Below the pieces are notes generated by a model. It did not search any database, was not told the DNA's origin, and saw only the letters and a program-made list of their open reading frames with translations. A stretch of DNA of 20,938 nt from Candidatus Gallimonas caecicola (lineage in GTDB: Bacteria; Bacillota; Clostridia; Christensenellales; Borkfalkiaceae): positions 1 to 20,938 of the forward strand of contig CAJFNH010000008.1 of the NCBI GenBank assembly GCA_904394195.1, in the 5' to 3' direction. Position 1 is the stretch's first letter. The number at the start of each line of letters is the position of its first letter. This document shows positions 14,286 through 20,444 of this stretch, piece by piece. A program made the translations under genes and the position numbers.

Positions 14286-15122
14286 ATGAGGACTCTGGAT
14301 ACATCTGTCATCGGCGAATGTGTGTACCGCCTGGCAAGAAGGGCGGGCACCGCGCTCACGCCCGCCTGCCGCACGGCGCTTGAGCGTGCCGCCGCCCGCG
14401 AGGAGGGCGCGGCGCGCTTCGCCCTGGATACGCTGCTCGAAAACGCCCGGACCGCCCAAAACGAGCGCATGCCCGTCTGCCAGGATACTGGGATGGCGGT
14501 CGTGCTGCTCGAACTGGGGCAGGAGGTGCACCTCACCGGCGCGCCCCTTGCCGATGCCGTGGACGACGGCGTGCGGCGCGCCTATGCGGACGGGTACTTC
14601 CGCAAGAGCATCTGCGATCCCTTGACGCGCGTCAACACGCTCGACAATACGCCCGCGCACCTGCATGTGGAACTGACGCAGGGCGAGCGCGTGCAAGTCA
14701 CCTTTCTGCCCAAGGGCTTCGGCAGCGAAAACATGTCAAGGCTGTACATGCTCACTCCCTCGCAGGGGAGGGCGGGCATCGTGCGCTCCATCGTGGAGAC
14801 GGTGCGCCTTGCCGGCTCCCGCCCCTGCCCGCCCGTATTCGTGGGCGTGGGCATCGGCGGCGCCTTCGATTCGTGCGCCTTCCTTGCCAAAAAGGCGCTG
14901 ACGCGCGACCCCGGCTCACGCAATCCGCGCGAGGACGTGGCGTCCATCGAAGCGGAGGCGCTGGAACAGATCAATGCGCTGGATATCGGCGCGCAGGGCT
15001 TCGGCGGCAGGGTGACGGCGCTGGACGTGGCGTGCGAGATCGCCCCCACCCACATTGCGGGGCTGCCCGTCGCCGTCAATATCCAGTGTCACTGCATCCG
15101 CTGCGAAAAGGAGGTACTCTGA
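14286..15122 (+). CDS. Fumarate hydratase class I, alpha subunit
   Basis: A 278-residue N-terminal half of the two-subunit, 4Fe-4S fumarase/tartrate dehydratase family, which hydrates fumarate to malate under anaerobic conditions. Cluster Cys65 lies in MPVCQDTGMAVV, with the conserved GSENMSRLYML and a Cys in CPPVFVGVGIGG. The N-terminus MRTLDTSVI matches the usual MRTID-type family start, so ATG 14286 is right although the frame is open far upstream. The -10 box ends 6 bases before it, so the mRNA has no leader. A strong AAAAGGAGG near the 3' end serves the next gene. L-tartrate dehydratase is an alternative within the same family. The beta subunit is not the next gene but the one after. Confidence 0.93.
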   Translation: MRTLDTSVIGECVYRLARRAGTALTPACRTALERAAAREEGAARFALDTLLENARTAQNERMPVCQDTGMAVVLLELGQEVHLTGAPLADAVDDGVRRAYADGYFRKSICDPLTRVNTLDNTPAHLHVELTQGERVQVTFLPKGFGSENMSRLYMLTPSQGRAGIVRSIVETVRLAGSRPCPPVFVGVGIGGAFDSCAFLAKKALTRDPGSRNPREDVASIEAEALEQINALDIGAQGFGGRVTALDVACEIAPTHIAGLPVAVNIQCHCIRCEKEVL

Positions 15123-15124
15123 CA

Positions 15125-15802
15125 ATGACGCAGGAAAACAACATCCCCTCTCCGGATGATCCCTTCCCCAACGAATACGGCACGACGTGTTTTATCAAGA
15201 ACGTGGTCAAGGCGCCCAACGTGTTCATCGGGGACTACACCTACTACGACAGCGACGATGCTCCCGAAGAATTTGAACGGCGCAATATCCTGTTCAACTA
15301 CCCCTTCTTCGGCGATAAGCTCATCATCGGCAAATTCTGCCAGATCGCAAGCGGCACGCAGTTCATCATGGGGGCGGCAAACCACCGCCTGGGAACGGCG
15401 AGCACCTATCCCTTCAACGTGATGGGCGGCGTATGGCGGGAGATCTCCACGCCCCACATCGAAGATCTCCCCCACAAGGGCGACACGGTGGTGGGAAACG
15501 ACGTGTGGCTGGGCAGGAACTGCGTGATCATGCCCGGCGTGAAGATCGGCGACGGCGCCATCATCGCCGCTCAAAGCGTGGTCACAAAGGACGTTGCGCC
15601 CTATACCGTAGCGGGCGGCAATCCCGCGCGCTTTCTCAAAAACCGCTTTGACGAAGAACTCACGCAGCTCCTGCTCGCCTTCCGCTGGTGGGATCTGCCG
15701 CCCGAACAGCTCACGGCATTCCTGCCCGTACTGTGCGACAAAGACCTTCCCGCCGTGAAGGCGGCACTGCGCAAGGCGCTTGCCGAAAAGGAGGCACGAT
15801 GA
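15125..15802 (+). CDS. Vat/CatB-type xenobiotic acetyltransferase (left-handed beta-helix)
   Basis: A 225-residue acetyl-CoA-dependent O-acetyltransferase of the streptogramin/chloramphenicol (Vat/CatB) hexapeptide family. It has the family N-terminal region, the FNYPFFGDKLIIGKFCQIAS entry into the beta-helix, catalytic His87 in GAANHRLGTASTYPF, and hexapeptide repeats (VVGNDVWLGRNCVIMPGVKI). It ends with the VAGGNPARFLKNRF segment and an acidic C-terminal helix. Whether it inactivates an antibiotic or acetylates a normal metabolite cannot be told. ATG 15125 follows the fumA stop by 2 bases, with AAAAGGAGG upstream. Its stop overlaps the fumB start (ATGA). It thus sits between the two fumarase subunit genes in one operon. 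Confidence 0.92.
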   Translation: MTQENNIPSPDDPFPNEYGTTCFIKNVVKAPNVFIGDYTYYDSDDAPEEFERRNILFNYPFFGDKLIIGKFCQIASGTQFIMGAANHRLGTASTYPFNVMGGVWREISTPHIEDLPHKGDTVVGNDVWLGRNCVIMPGVKIGDGAIIAAQSVVTKDVAPYTVAGGNPARFLKNRFDEELTQLLLAFRWWDLPPEQLTAFLPVLCDKDLPAVKAALRKALAEKEAR

Positions 15803-16323
15803 AGAAGCTCACCCTTCCCCTCTCCCCCGCCGACATCGACGGCCTGCATGCGGGCGACGGCGTACTGCTTACGGGCACCATCTTCACGGCGCGCGACTGC
15901 GCCCACAGGCGGCTGTTCGAACTGCTGGACGCCGGCAAACCCCTGCCCGTGCAACTTGACGAGACATATATCTATTACGCAGGCCCCTGCCCCGCACCCG
16001 AAGGCAAGGCGTGCGGGAGCTGCGGTCCCACCACTTCGGCGCGCATGAACGCCTTTGCGCCCCGCCTGCTCGACCTGGGGCTGTGCGGCATGATCGGCAA
16101 GGGCGAGATGAGCGAAGAGACGCGCGCCGCCCTCGTGCGCAACCACAAAGTGTACTTCGCCGCCATCGGCGGAGCGGGCGCGCAGTATGCAAAGTGCGTG
16201 AAGGCGATGCAGCTCGTCGCCTTCCCCGACCTGTTGAGCGAAGCCATCTACCGCATGCAGGTGGAGGACTTTCCCGCCGTGGTCGCCATCGACGCGCAGG
16301 GCAACAGCGTATATGACAGATAA
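15799..16323 (+). CDS. Fumarate hydratase class I, beta subunit
   Basis: A 174-residue C-terminal half of the two-subunit class I fumarase. The family pattern is clear: LHAGDGVLLTGTIFTARDCAHRRL near the start, CGPTTSARMNAF with the substrate-binding Thr/Ser/Arg, LCGMIGKGEMS, KVYFAAIGGAGA, and DLLSEAIYRMQVEDFPAVV near the end. The start at ATG 15799 overlaps the upstream Vat gene by 4 bases (ATGA) with a GGAGG site, so translation is coupled. It pairs with the alpha subunit at 14286. It is the last intact gene of this operon, and a transporter remnant follows. Confidence 0.93.
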   Translation: MKKLTLPLSPADIDGLHAGDGVLLTGTIFTARDCAHRRLFELLDAGKPLPVQLDETYIYYAGPCPAPEGKACGSCGPTTSARMNAFAPRLLDLGLCGMIGKGEMSEETRAALVRNHKVYFAAIGGAGAQYAKCVKAMQLVAFPDLLSEAIYRMQVEDFPAVVAIDAQGNSVYDR

Positions 16324-16454
16324 CGCCGCGGGCCGACAACCATGAAGCTATTTCTTATTGACCTGCCTGCAGCCGCGTTTGCCCACACCGTTCTGTCGGA
16401 GGGCGGCTTCTTTCTTCATGCCCTCATGCGCCTGATCACGCTGTCCGGGAACGG

Positions 16455-16604
16455 GTGAGCATCGTCGTGCCCATCGACCGCATGAGCATTTTAGTGACCG
16501 TGCTCTTTTCCGTGTTCGTGTTCAAAGAGCGGCTCTCCGCCAAGGCGTGGACGGGGCTTGCCCTGCTGACCGCCGGCTCCGTGGGCATGGCGTTCCTCGG
16601 GTGA
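16455..16604 (+). pseudogene. C-terminal remnant of an EamA/DMT-family transporter
   Basis: A 49-residue frame reading VSIVVPIDRMSILVTVLFSV, then FVFKERLSAKAWTGLALL and a GSVGMAFLG end. This is the last part of an EamA domain (two membrane helices around a KE-L motif). No start with a ribosome site and no upstream transporter sequence is present in this frame. A different frame (16341 onwards, MKLFLIDLPAAAF) runs into a stop at the junction. This looks like the residue of a deletion. The remaining stretch 16324-16454 shows no recognisable gene. Confidence 0.7.
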
Positions 16605-16669
16605 AAAATGCAGCACGCAATGACAGAGCTGTTTTAAAATCACAATTTTGTACGTTAAAAACGAACATG

Positions 16670-16695
16670 AATTCCCGAATATCGGGAATTTTTTT
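16670..16695 (+). terminator. Rho-independent terminator after the fumarase operon
   Basis: The 9-bp stem AATTCCCGA/TCGGGAATT (16670-16678 with 16682-16690) is followed by a run of Ts to 16695. Confidence 0.9.
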
Positions 16696-16742
16696 GTTAG
16701 AAAAATTTTTTATAACATTTTTTAAAAATCCACCCCACGTTC

Positions 16743-16772
16743 TCAAAAACTGCGATACCTGTTTGATATAAT
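16743..16772 (+). promoter_or_regulatory. lipoprotein gene promoter with shared TCAAAAACTG box
   Basis: TCAAAAACTG (16743-16752) lies 14 bases before the extended -10 TGATATAAT (TATAAT 16767-16772). There is no standard -35. The AT-rich tract upstream (16689-16730) has repeated A and T runs. Confidence 0.7.
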
Positions 16773-16803
16773 ACCGAAAAATAAATTATTTAGGAGAGAA
16801 TAT

Positions 16804-17547
16804 ATGAAAAAAACTTTTGCCCTTATCTTATCATTTATTTTCACTGCCTTGCTATTATCCGGCTGCAGCAGCACACCGAACGAAACTCCCCCTCAAGACA
16901 ACAATGAAACGCCCACGGAACAGACAGTTCTTCCAACGGGTATCAAAATCAATTTAAGTGCTTCCAGCGCATGGGAAGTAGAGCATCACGTCAATATTTC
17001 CGCAACGATCTCACCGTCTAACGCAACGAATCAGGAAGTAACATGGACTTTTTCAAACCCCGACGTGGCGCATATTTATGAAAACAGACTTTTTACAGAC
17101 GACATTGGAAAAACTACCATTACAGCAACAACATGCAACGGATTGTCCGATACTGTAGAATTTGAGGTAAAAACCTTCTGCGAACGTAACTTTGAATTAC
17201 CTGCACTTTTTACCAAAGGAACATCATCATACCAAAGGACATATGAGATAAGCAACATTTCCTTCGATTGGTATATTTATACTTCCGGCGAAAATGCCAA
17301 TCAATATTCGGGAAAAATAGAATTCACGGTTGAGGGAGAAAAAACTGCAGATAGGCAGGGACAAAACAACACAACGACCGATTATTTTGCCGTAATAAAT
17401 GTCTATAACAATGAGGGATATCAAGTCGGAAGCAGAACAATCAACACTTCTTCTCTTTTGATCGGTGACAAATTTAAAGAAGAATTGACTTTCTACGATA
17501 TCCCGCTCAATGGCGCGCCATATACAGCAAGACTGTTGGAATATTGA
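16804..17547 (+). CDS. Putative lipoprotein with bacterial Ig-like (Big2-type) domain
   Basis: A 247-residue protein exported and lipid-anchored on the outer face of the membrane. It has a basic start, a hydrophobic core and the lipobox LLLSG-Cys21. A Pro/Asn/Thr-rich linker follows to about residue 42. Next is a Big2-like domain (TGIKINLSASSAWEVEHHVN, then ATISPSNATNQEVTWTFSNP and a GKTTITATTCNG strand). The C-terminal 120 or so residues, beginning about FCERNFELPAL and rich in aromatic and polar residues, are not recognised. The ribosome site is AGGAG. Base composition is clearly more AT-rich than the genes on both sides, and codons are often A/T-ending, suggesting acquisition by transfer. 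It is a single-gene unit with its own promoter and terminator. Confidence 0.82.
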   Translation: MKKTFALILSFIFTALLLSGCSSTPNETPPQDNNETPTEQTVLPTGIKINLSASSAWEVEHHVNISATISPSNATNQEVTWTFSNPDVAHIYENRLFTDDIGKTTITATTCNGLSDTVEFEVKTFCERNFELPALFTKGTSSYQRTYEISNISFDWYIYTSGENANQYSGKIEFTVEGEKTADRQGQNNTTTDYFAVINVYNNEGYQVGSRTINTSSLLIGDKFKEELTFYDIPLNGAPYTARLLEY

Positions 17548-17567
17548 TCCATCCCACACAATACCAC

Positions 17568-17611
17568 AAACCCCGCTGCCCGAAAGCGATCGCTTTCGGG
17601 CAGCGGGGTTT
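17568..17611. terminator. bidirectional terminator, 44-base perfect palindrome
   Basis: The arms 17568-17589 and 17590-17611 are perfectly complementary (22 bp before allowing for a loop), with As at one end and a T-run at the other. It ends both the lipoprotein gene and the convergent acpP gene. Confidence 0.93.
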
Positions 17612-17665
17612 TTCAGACGTATTCATGTTTTTGGAGCATAAAACGCGCTCCGCAGGACGGCAGGC

Positions 17666-17893
17666 TTACTTTGCGATCTTTTCCATCATGTCAACAATGT
17701 CCTGCACCGTCTTGACGTTTTCGACCTCGCCCTCGGGCAAAGTGATGCCGTACTCATCCTCGAGCTGCATCATGAGTTCCACAACGTCGAGCGAATCCGC
17801 GCCGAGGTCTTTGACGACTTCGGACTGGGGCGTGATCGTATCGACGGAAATATCCAACTGCTCTGCAAGCATCTTGCAAACTTTCTCGTACAT
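17666..17893 (-). CDS. acpP: Acyl carrier protein
   Basis: A 75-residue acidic four-helix carrier for fatty acid synthesis. Ser34 in the GADSLDVVEL motif receives the 4'-phosphopantetheine arm. The length and the helix II sequence (DSLDVVELMMQLEDEYGITLP) are those of housekeeping ACPs. The start is ATG 17893 with a GGAGG site. The gene stands alone, away from fab genes in this window, with its own consensus promoter, a hairpin in the leader and a strong terminator. That fits constitutive high expression. Confidence 0.97.
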   Translation of the reverse strand: MYEKVCKMLAEQLDISVDTITPQSEVVKDLGADSLDVVELMMQLEDEYGITLPEGEVENVKTVQDIVDMMEKIAK

Positions 17894-17943
17894 AAAATCC
17901 TCCGCTCATCCCGCTCCGCGGGATGTGTTCTGTTATTTTCCCT

Positions 17944-17972
17944 ATTGTACCCCATCCGAAGGGGTTTGTCAA
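17944..17972 (-). promoter_or_regulatory. acpP promoter and leader hairpin
   Basis: Minus-strand TTGACA (17972-17967) and TACAAT (17949-17944) are 17 bases apart. The spacer contains ACCCC-N7-GGGGT. The leader has a perfect 8-bp hairpin (17907-17914 with 17918-17925) just before the ribosome site. Confidence 0.9.
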
Positions 17973-17999
17973 TACTTTCAGCAAAATTCGTCGGAAAAA

Positions 18000-18017
18000 G
18001 TCACAAAATTTTGTGAC
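18000..18017 (-). terminator. 18-base perfect palindrome, probable terminator of the alkD operon
   Basis: GTCACAAAATTTTGTGAC lies one base after the alkD-like stop and is followed on the minus strand by TTTTT. The stem is AT-rich. It also lies 27 bases upstream of the acpP -35, so an operator role is possible. Confidence 0.55.
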
Positions 18018-18018
18018 A

Positions 18019-18690
18019 TTATACTTTCATCGCACGCAATTCCGCCTTCTTCGCATCGCTGATGCGCAAGCTCTCGCACGCTTTGCGCACGGCACGGCGC
18101 GCCGTCGCATGGGAAAGCTTGCCCTCCGCAAGAAACGCTTTCCCCGCATCGTAAAATTTTACGAGCACTTCTGCCGTCAGCCATGCAGCCGCCATCGAAA
18201 CATAATATTCTTCCGAATCCGCCTGCCGCAGACATTCGAGCACAAAGGCGAGCTCCCCTTCGACGACATAGAAGTGCAGCAGCGTGGTGAGCGCAAAGCG
18301 CCGGACGAACACGCGGTCATCGGCAAGGTAGCGCAGCACATTGGGCTTGAACAGATCGCGGTGCCTGGCGATGCAGGCGGGCGCGAACATGTCGCACGTC
18401 GCCCAATTATCCAGCAGCCCCACCAGAGCGTCGACCACGGCGACAAACTGCGTATAGGGCAAAAGCGCCGCCACGGCACACTTGAGCCAGGTAACTTCAT
18501 AGTAGTCGTCGGGAAAGGTGAGCAGTGCGTCAAGCTCCCCCTTCAACCCCTTTGCCAGCTTTCGCAGCGCGGGCGTGCGCACGCCGATCACATGGACGGC
18601 ATCATCCTTCAGAAGTTTTGTGTGAAAGGCGCGGAAGCTCTCGTCCGCAAGCGAAAAGAGTTGCGATAAAAGTTCTTCATATGTGATCAT
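18019..18690 (-). CDS. AlkD-like DNA alkylation repair protein
   Basis: A 223-residue all-helical HEAT-like-repeat protein of the DNA alkylation repair (AlkC/AlkD) superfamily, whose members remove N3- and N7-alkylated purines. Family features are the early GVRTPALRKLAKGLKGE, then EVTWLKCAVAALLP, LLDNWATCDMFAP with the conserved Trp and Asp, FVRRFALTTLLHF, and EEYYVSMAAAWLTAE near the end. Many bacterial homologues in this clade are untested, so activity is inferred. ATG 18690 shares one base with the TAA of the upstream glycosylase gene (TAATG), so translation is coupled. It is last in the M16-glycosylase-AlkD run. A frame open far upstream is antisense noise. Confidence 0.88.
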   Translation of the reverse strand: MITYEELLSQLFSLADESFRAFHTKLLKDDAVHVIGVRTPALRKLAKGLKGELDALLTFPDDYYEVTWLKCAVAALLPYTQFVAVVDALVGLLDNWATCDMFAPACIARHRDLFKPNVLRYLADDRVFVRRFALTTLLHFYVVEGELAFVLECLRQADSEEYYVSMAAAWLTAEVLVKFYDAGKAFLAEGKLSHATARRAVRKACESLRISDAKKAELRAMKV

Positions 18691-19175
18691 TATGTATCTC
18701 CGAATACCGAACGCAGCCGATCTTCCCAGACGGCGGCGCGAAAACGCGGGTTGGCGGGCGAGGTGGAGGGCAGACATTCCGTGCGCACGGGCAGCGGCGC
18801 TCCGCGTTGAAGCAGCGCATATGCCGTTTTGCCGTTGCAGAACACCGCTTCCACCGCGCTGCCCGCAAGAAGGGCGGCGACGTCGGCGAGCTGCTCCCCG
18901 CGGATGGAGGCGTCGGCAGAGCCCGCGATCTCGCACGCCGTCACCACGTCCCAGAGCGCGATCTTCCGGCGAAGGAGAAACGCCTTTTTCCCCGCAATGT
19001 CCGCGGGGACTTCCTCGCCGAAAAAACCGCACACCGTGCGCCAGAATCTGTTCTGTGGATTGCCGTAATAAAAGCCCTGCGCGCGGCTTTTGACGGAGGG
19101 AAAACTGCCCAGCACCAGAAGCCTGCTGTCCGGCGCAATGAAGGGCGCAAACCCCTGCGCCCGCTCCATGTTCAC
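18690..19175 (-). CDS. DNA-deoxyinosine/uracil-type glycosylase (HDG family, UDG superfamily)
   Basis: A 161-residue base-excision enzyme. The N-terminal active-site region LLVLGSFPSVKSRAQGFYYG with NPQNRFW directly after is typical of the hypoxanthine-DNA glycosylase (family 6) branch of the uracil-DNA glycosylase superfamily, which removes deaminated bases. The later AVFCNGKTAYALL and CLPSTSPANPRF (the STSPAN loop) complete the fold. The start is GTG 19175, overlapping the M16 stop by 4 bases (GTGA), or ATG 19169 six bases later. Both have only weak ribosome sites, so coupling is likely. It is directly followed by an AlkD-like gene, giving a two-gene base-excision pair. Confidence 0.9.
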   Translation of the reverse strand: MNMERAQGFAPFIAPDSRLLVLGSFPSVKSRAQGFYYGNPQNRFWRTVCGFFGEEVPADIAGKKAFLLRRKIALWDVVTACEIAGSADASIRGEQLADVAALLAGSAVEAVFCNGKTAYALLQRGAPLPVRTECLPSTSPANPRFRAAVWEDRLRSVFGDT

Positions 19176-20410
19176 AGGGAGAGCCCCTTTTCCAGATTGC
19201 CGACCGTGGCAATGGCAGCGCGCGAGAAGTCAAAGTTGCACGCGATCGCCTGCAGCACGTCCTCGCGGCGCAGCGCGGCGATCTCCGCCATGCGCCGCTC
19301 AAAGTCATACACGCGGCGGTTGTAGAGCATCTCCTTGCCGTAGAGCAGCATCTGCGCGGAAGTATTTTCCTGCGAGAAAACGGCGCCCGACTTTACCTGT
19401 TCCCTGCCGCGGGAAAATTCTTCTTCGCTCACGCCCTCGCGCACGAACTGTCCGATCACATCGCGCACGGCGCCCAGGGCGTCGCCCGCCTTGGCGGGAT
19501 TGACGCCCGCGTACACGGACAATACGCCCGTCTCCTCGTAGTGCGTGCAGTAAGAGTAGACGGAGTAGGCAAGCCCCAGCTCCTCGCGCACCCGCTTGAA
19601 GAGGCGCGAACTCATGCCGCCGCCCAGAATGGTGTTCATCACCTGCACGGCGGGGCGCATCGCGTCCTCGCGCGCAGCCGTGGGAAAAGCGAGCGCAAAG
19701 TGCGCCTGCTCGATGGGCTTTTGGCGGAAGAGATTGCCCGCCGTCTGCACGATCTGTTTTTTACGCTCACAAAAGTGCGTCGGCGCCATGCCGCCGAAAT
19801 AGCGTTCGGCGAGCTCGAGCGCTTCGGCAACATCGATGCACCCGGCAAAGGAGACGACGATGTTCTCGGGGCAGTAGCGCTCCGCGCGGTATGCAAGCAG
19901 ATCCTCGCGCGTAAACCCCTCCACATTGGAGGCAGGTCCCAGAATATTCCTGCCGTAGCCGCCTTTTCCGAACATGGCGCGGGCGAGAAGATCGAGGCAG
20001 AGATCCTCGGGCGAATCCTCGTCCATGTGGATCTCCTCGACGACCACCCCTTTTTCGCGCTTCATCTCCTCCTCGGGGAAATTGGCGTTGAGGAAGAGGT
20101 CGGCAAGCAGCGCGAACGCCTCCGCGGCGTGGTCGCTCGTCGCCTTGGAGTAAAAACAGGTCATATCCTTGCCCGTGAAGGCGTTGACCTGCGCGCCGAG
20201 TGCGTCGAACGCGTCGGAGAGCTCGAACGCGGTACGCGTGGGCGTGCCCTTGAAGAGCATGTGCTCAATGAAGTGTGAGATACCGTCCTCGGCGTCCGTT
20301 TCAAAGGCGGCGCCCGTACCCACAAGCACGCCCATGGAGACGGACAGAAGTCCCTCCATCTGTTTGACGATGACGCGCACGCCGTTTGCAAGAGTCCTGG
20401 TTTCTATCAT
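19172..20410 (-). CDS. M16 family zinc peptidase (MlpA/YmxG-like)
   Basis: A 412-residue insulinase/processing-peptidase-like protein. The inverted zinc motif HxxEH is intact (HFIEH, His46, Glu49, His50), with a downstream Glu in GVVVEEIHMDED as third ligand. The C-terminal half has the family segment LGGGMSSRLFKRVREELGLAYSV. The length fits the bacterial single-chain group represented by B. subtilis MlpA. ATG 20410 is chosen because it has an AGGAG site and begins at MIETRTLANGVRV, the usual start, rather than the 19-codon longer frame. It lies 34 bases after the polysaccharide deacetylase stop. In Bacillus the neighbouring order is pnpA-ylxY-mlpA, which matches this pair. Confidence 0.95.
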   Translation of the reverse strand: MIETRTLANGVRVIVKQMEGLLSVSMGVLVGTGAAFETDAEDGISHFIEHMLFKGTPTRTAFELSDAFDALGAQVNAFTGKDMTCFYSKATSDHAAEAFALLADLFLNANFPEEEMKREKGVVVEEIHMDEDSPEDLCLDLLARAMFGKGGYGRNILGPASNVEGFTREDLLAYRAERYCPENIVVSFAGCIDVAEALELAERYFGGMAPTHFCERKKQIVQTAGNLFRQKPIEQAHFALAFPTAAREDAMRPAVQVMNTILGGGMSSRLFKRVREELGLAYSVYSYCTHYEETGVLSVYAGVNPAKAGDALGAVRDVIGQFVREGVSEEEFSRGREQVKSGAVFSQENTSAQMLLYGKEMLYNRRVYDFERRMAEIAALRREDVLQAIACNFDFSRAAIATVGNLEKGLSL

Positions 20411-20444
20411 ATCTGTTTCTCCTATGTATTTTTGCGAACAGGCG

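Noticed and set aside
18000..18017. CRP/FNR-type binding site
   Set aside because: The known consensus is TGTGA-N6-TCACA. Here the half-sites are in the opposite order (TCACA first, TGTGA second).
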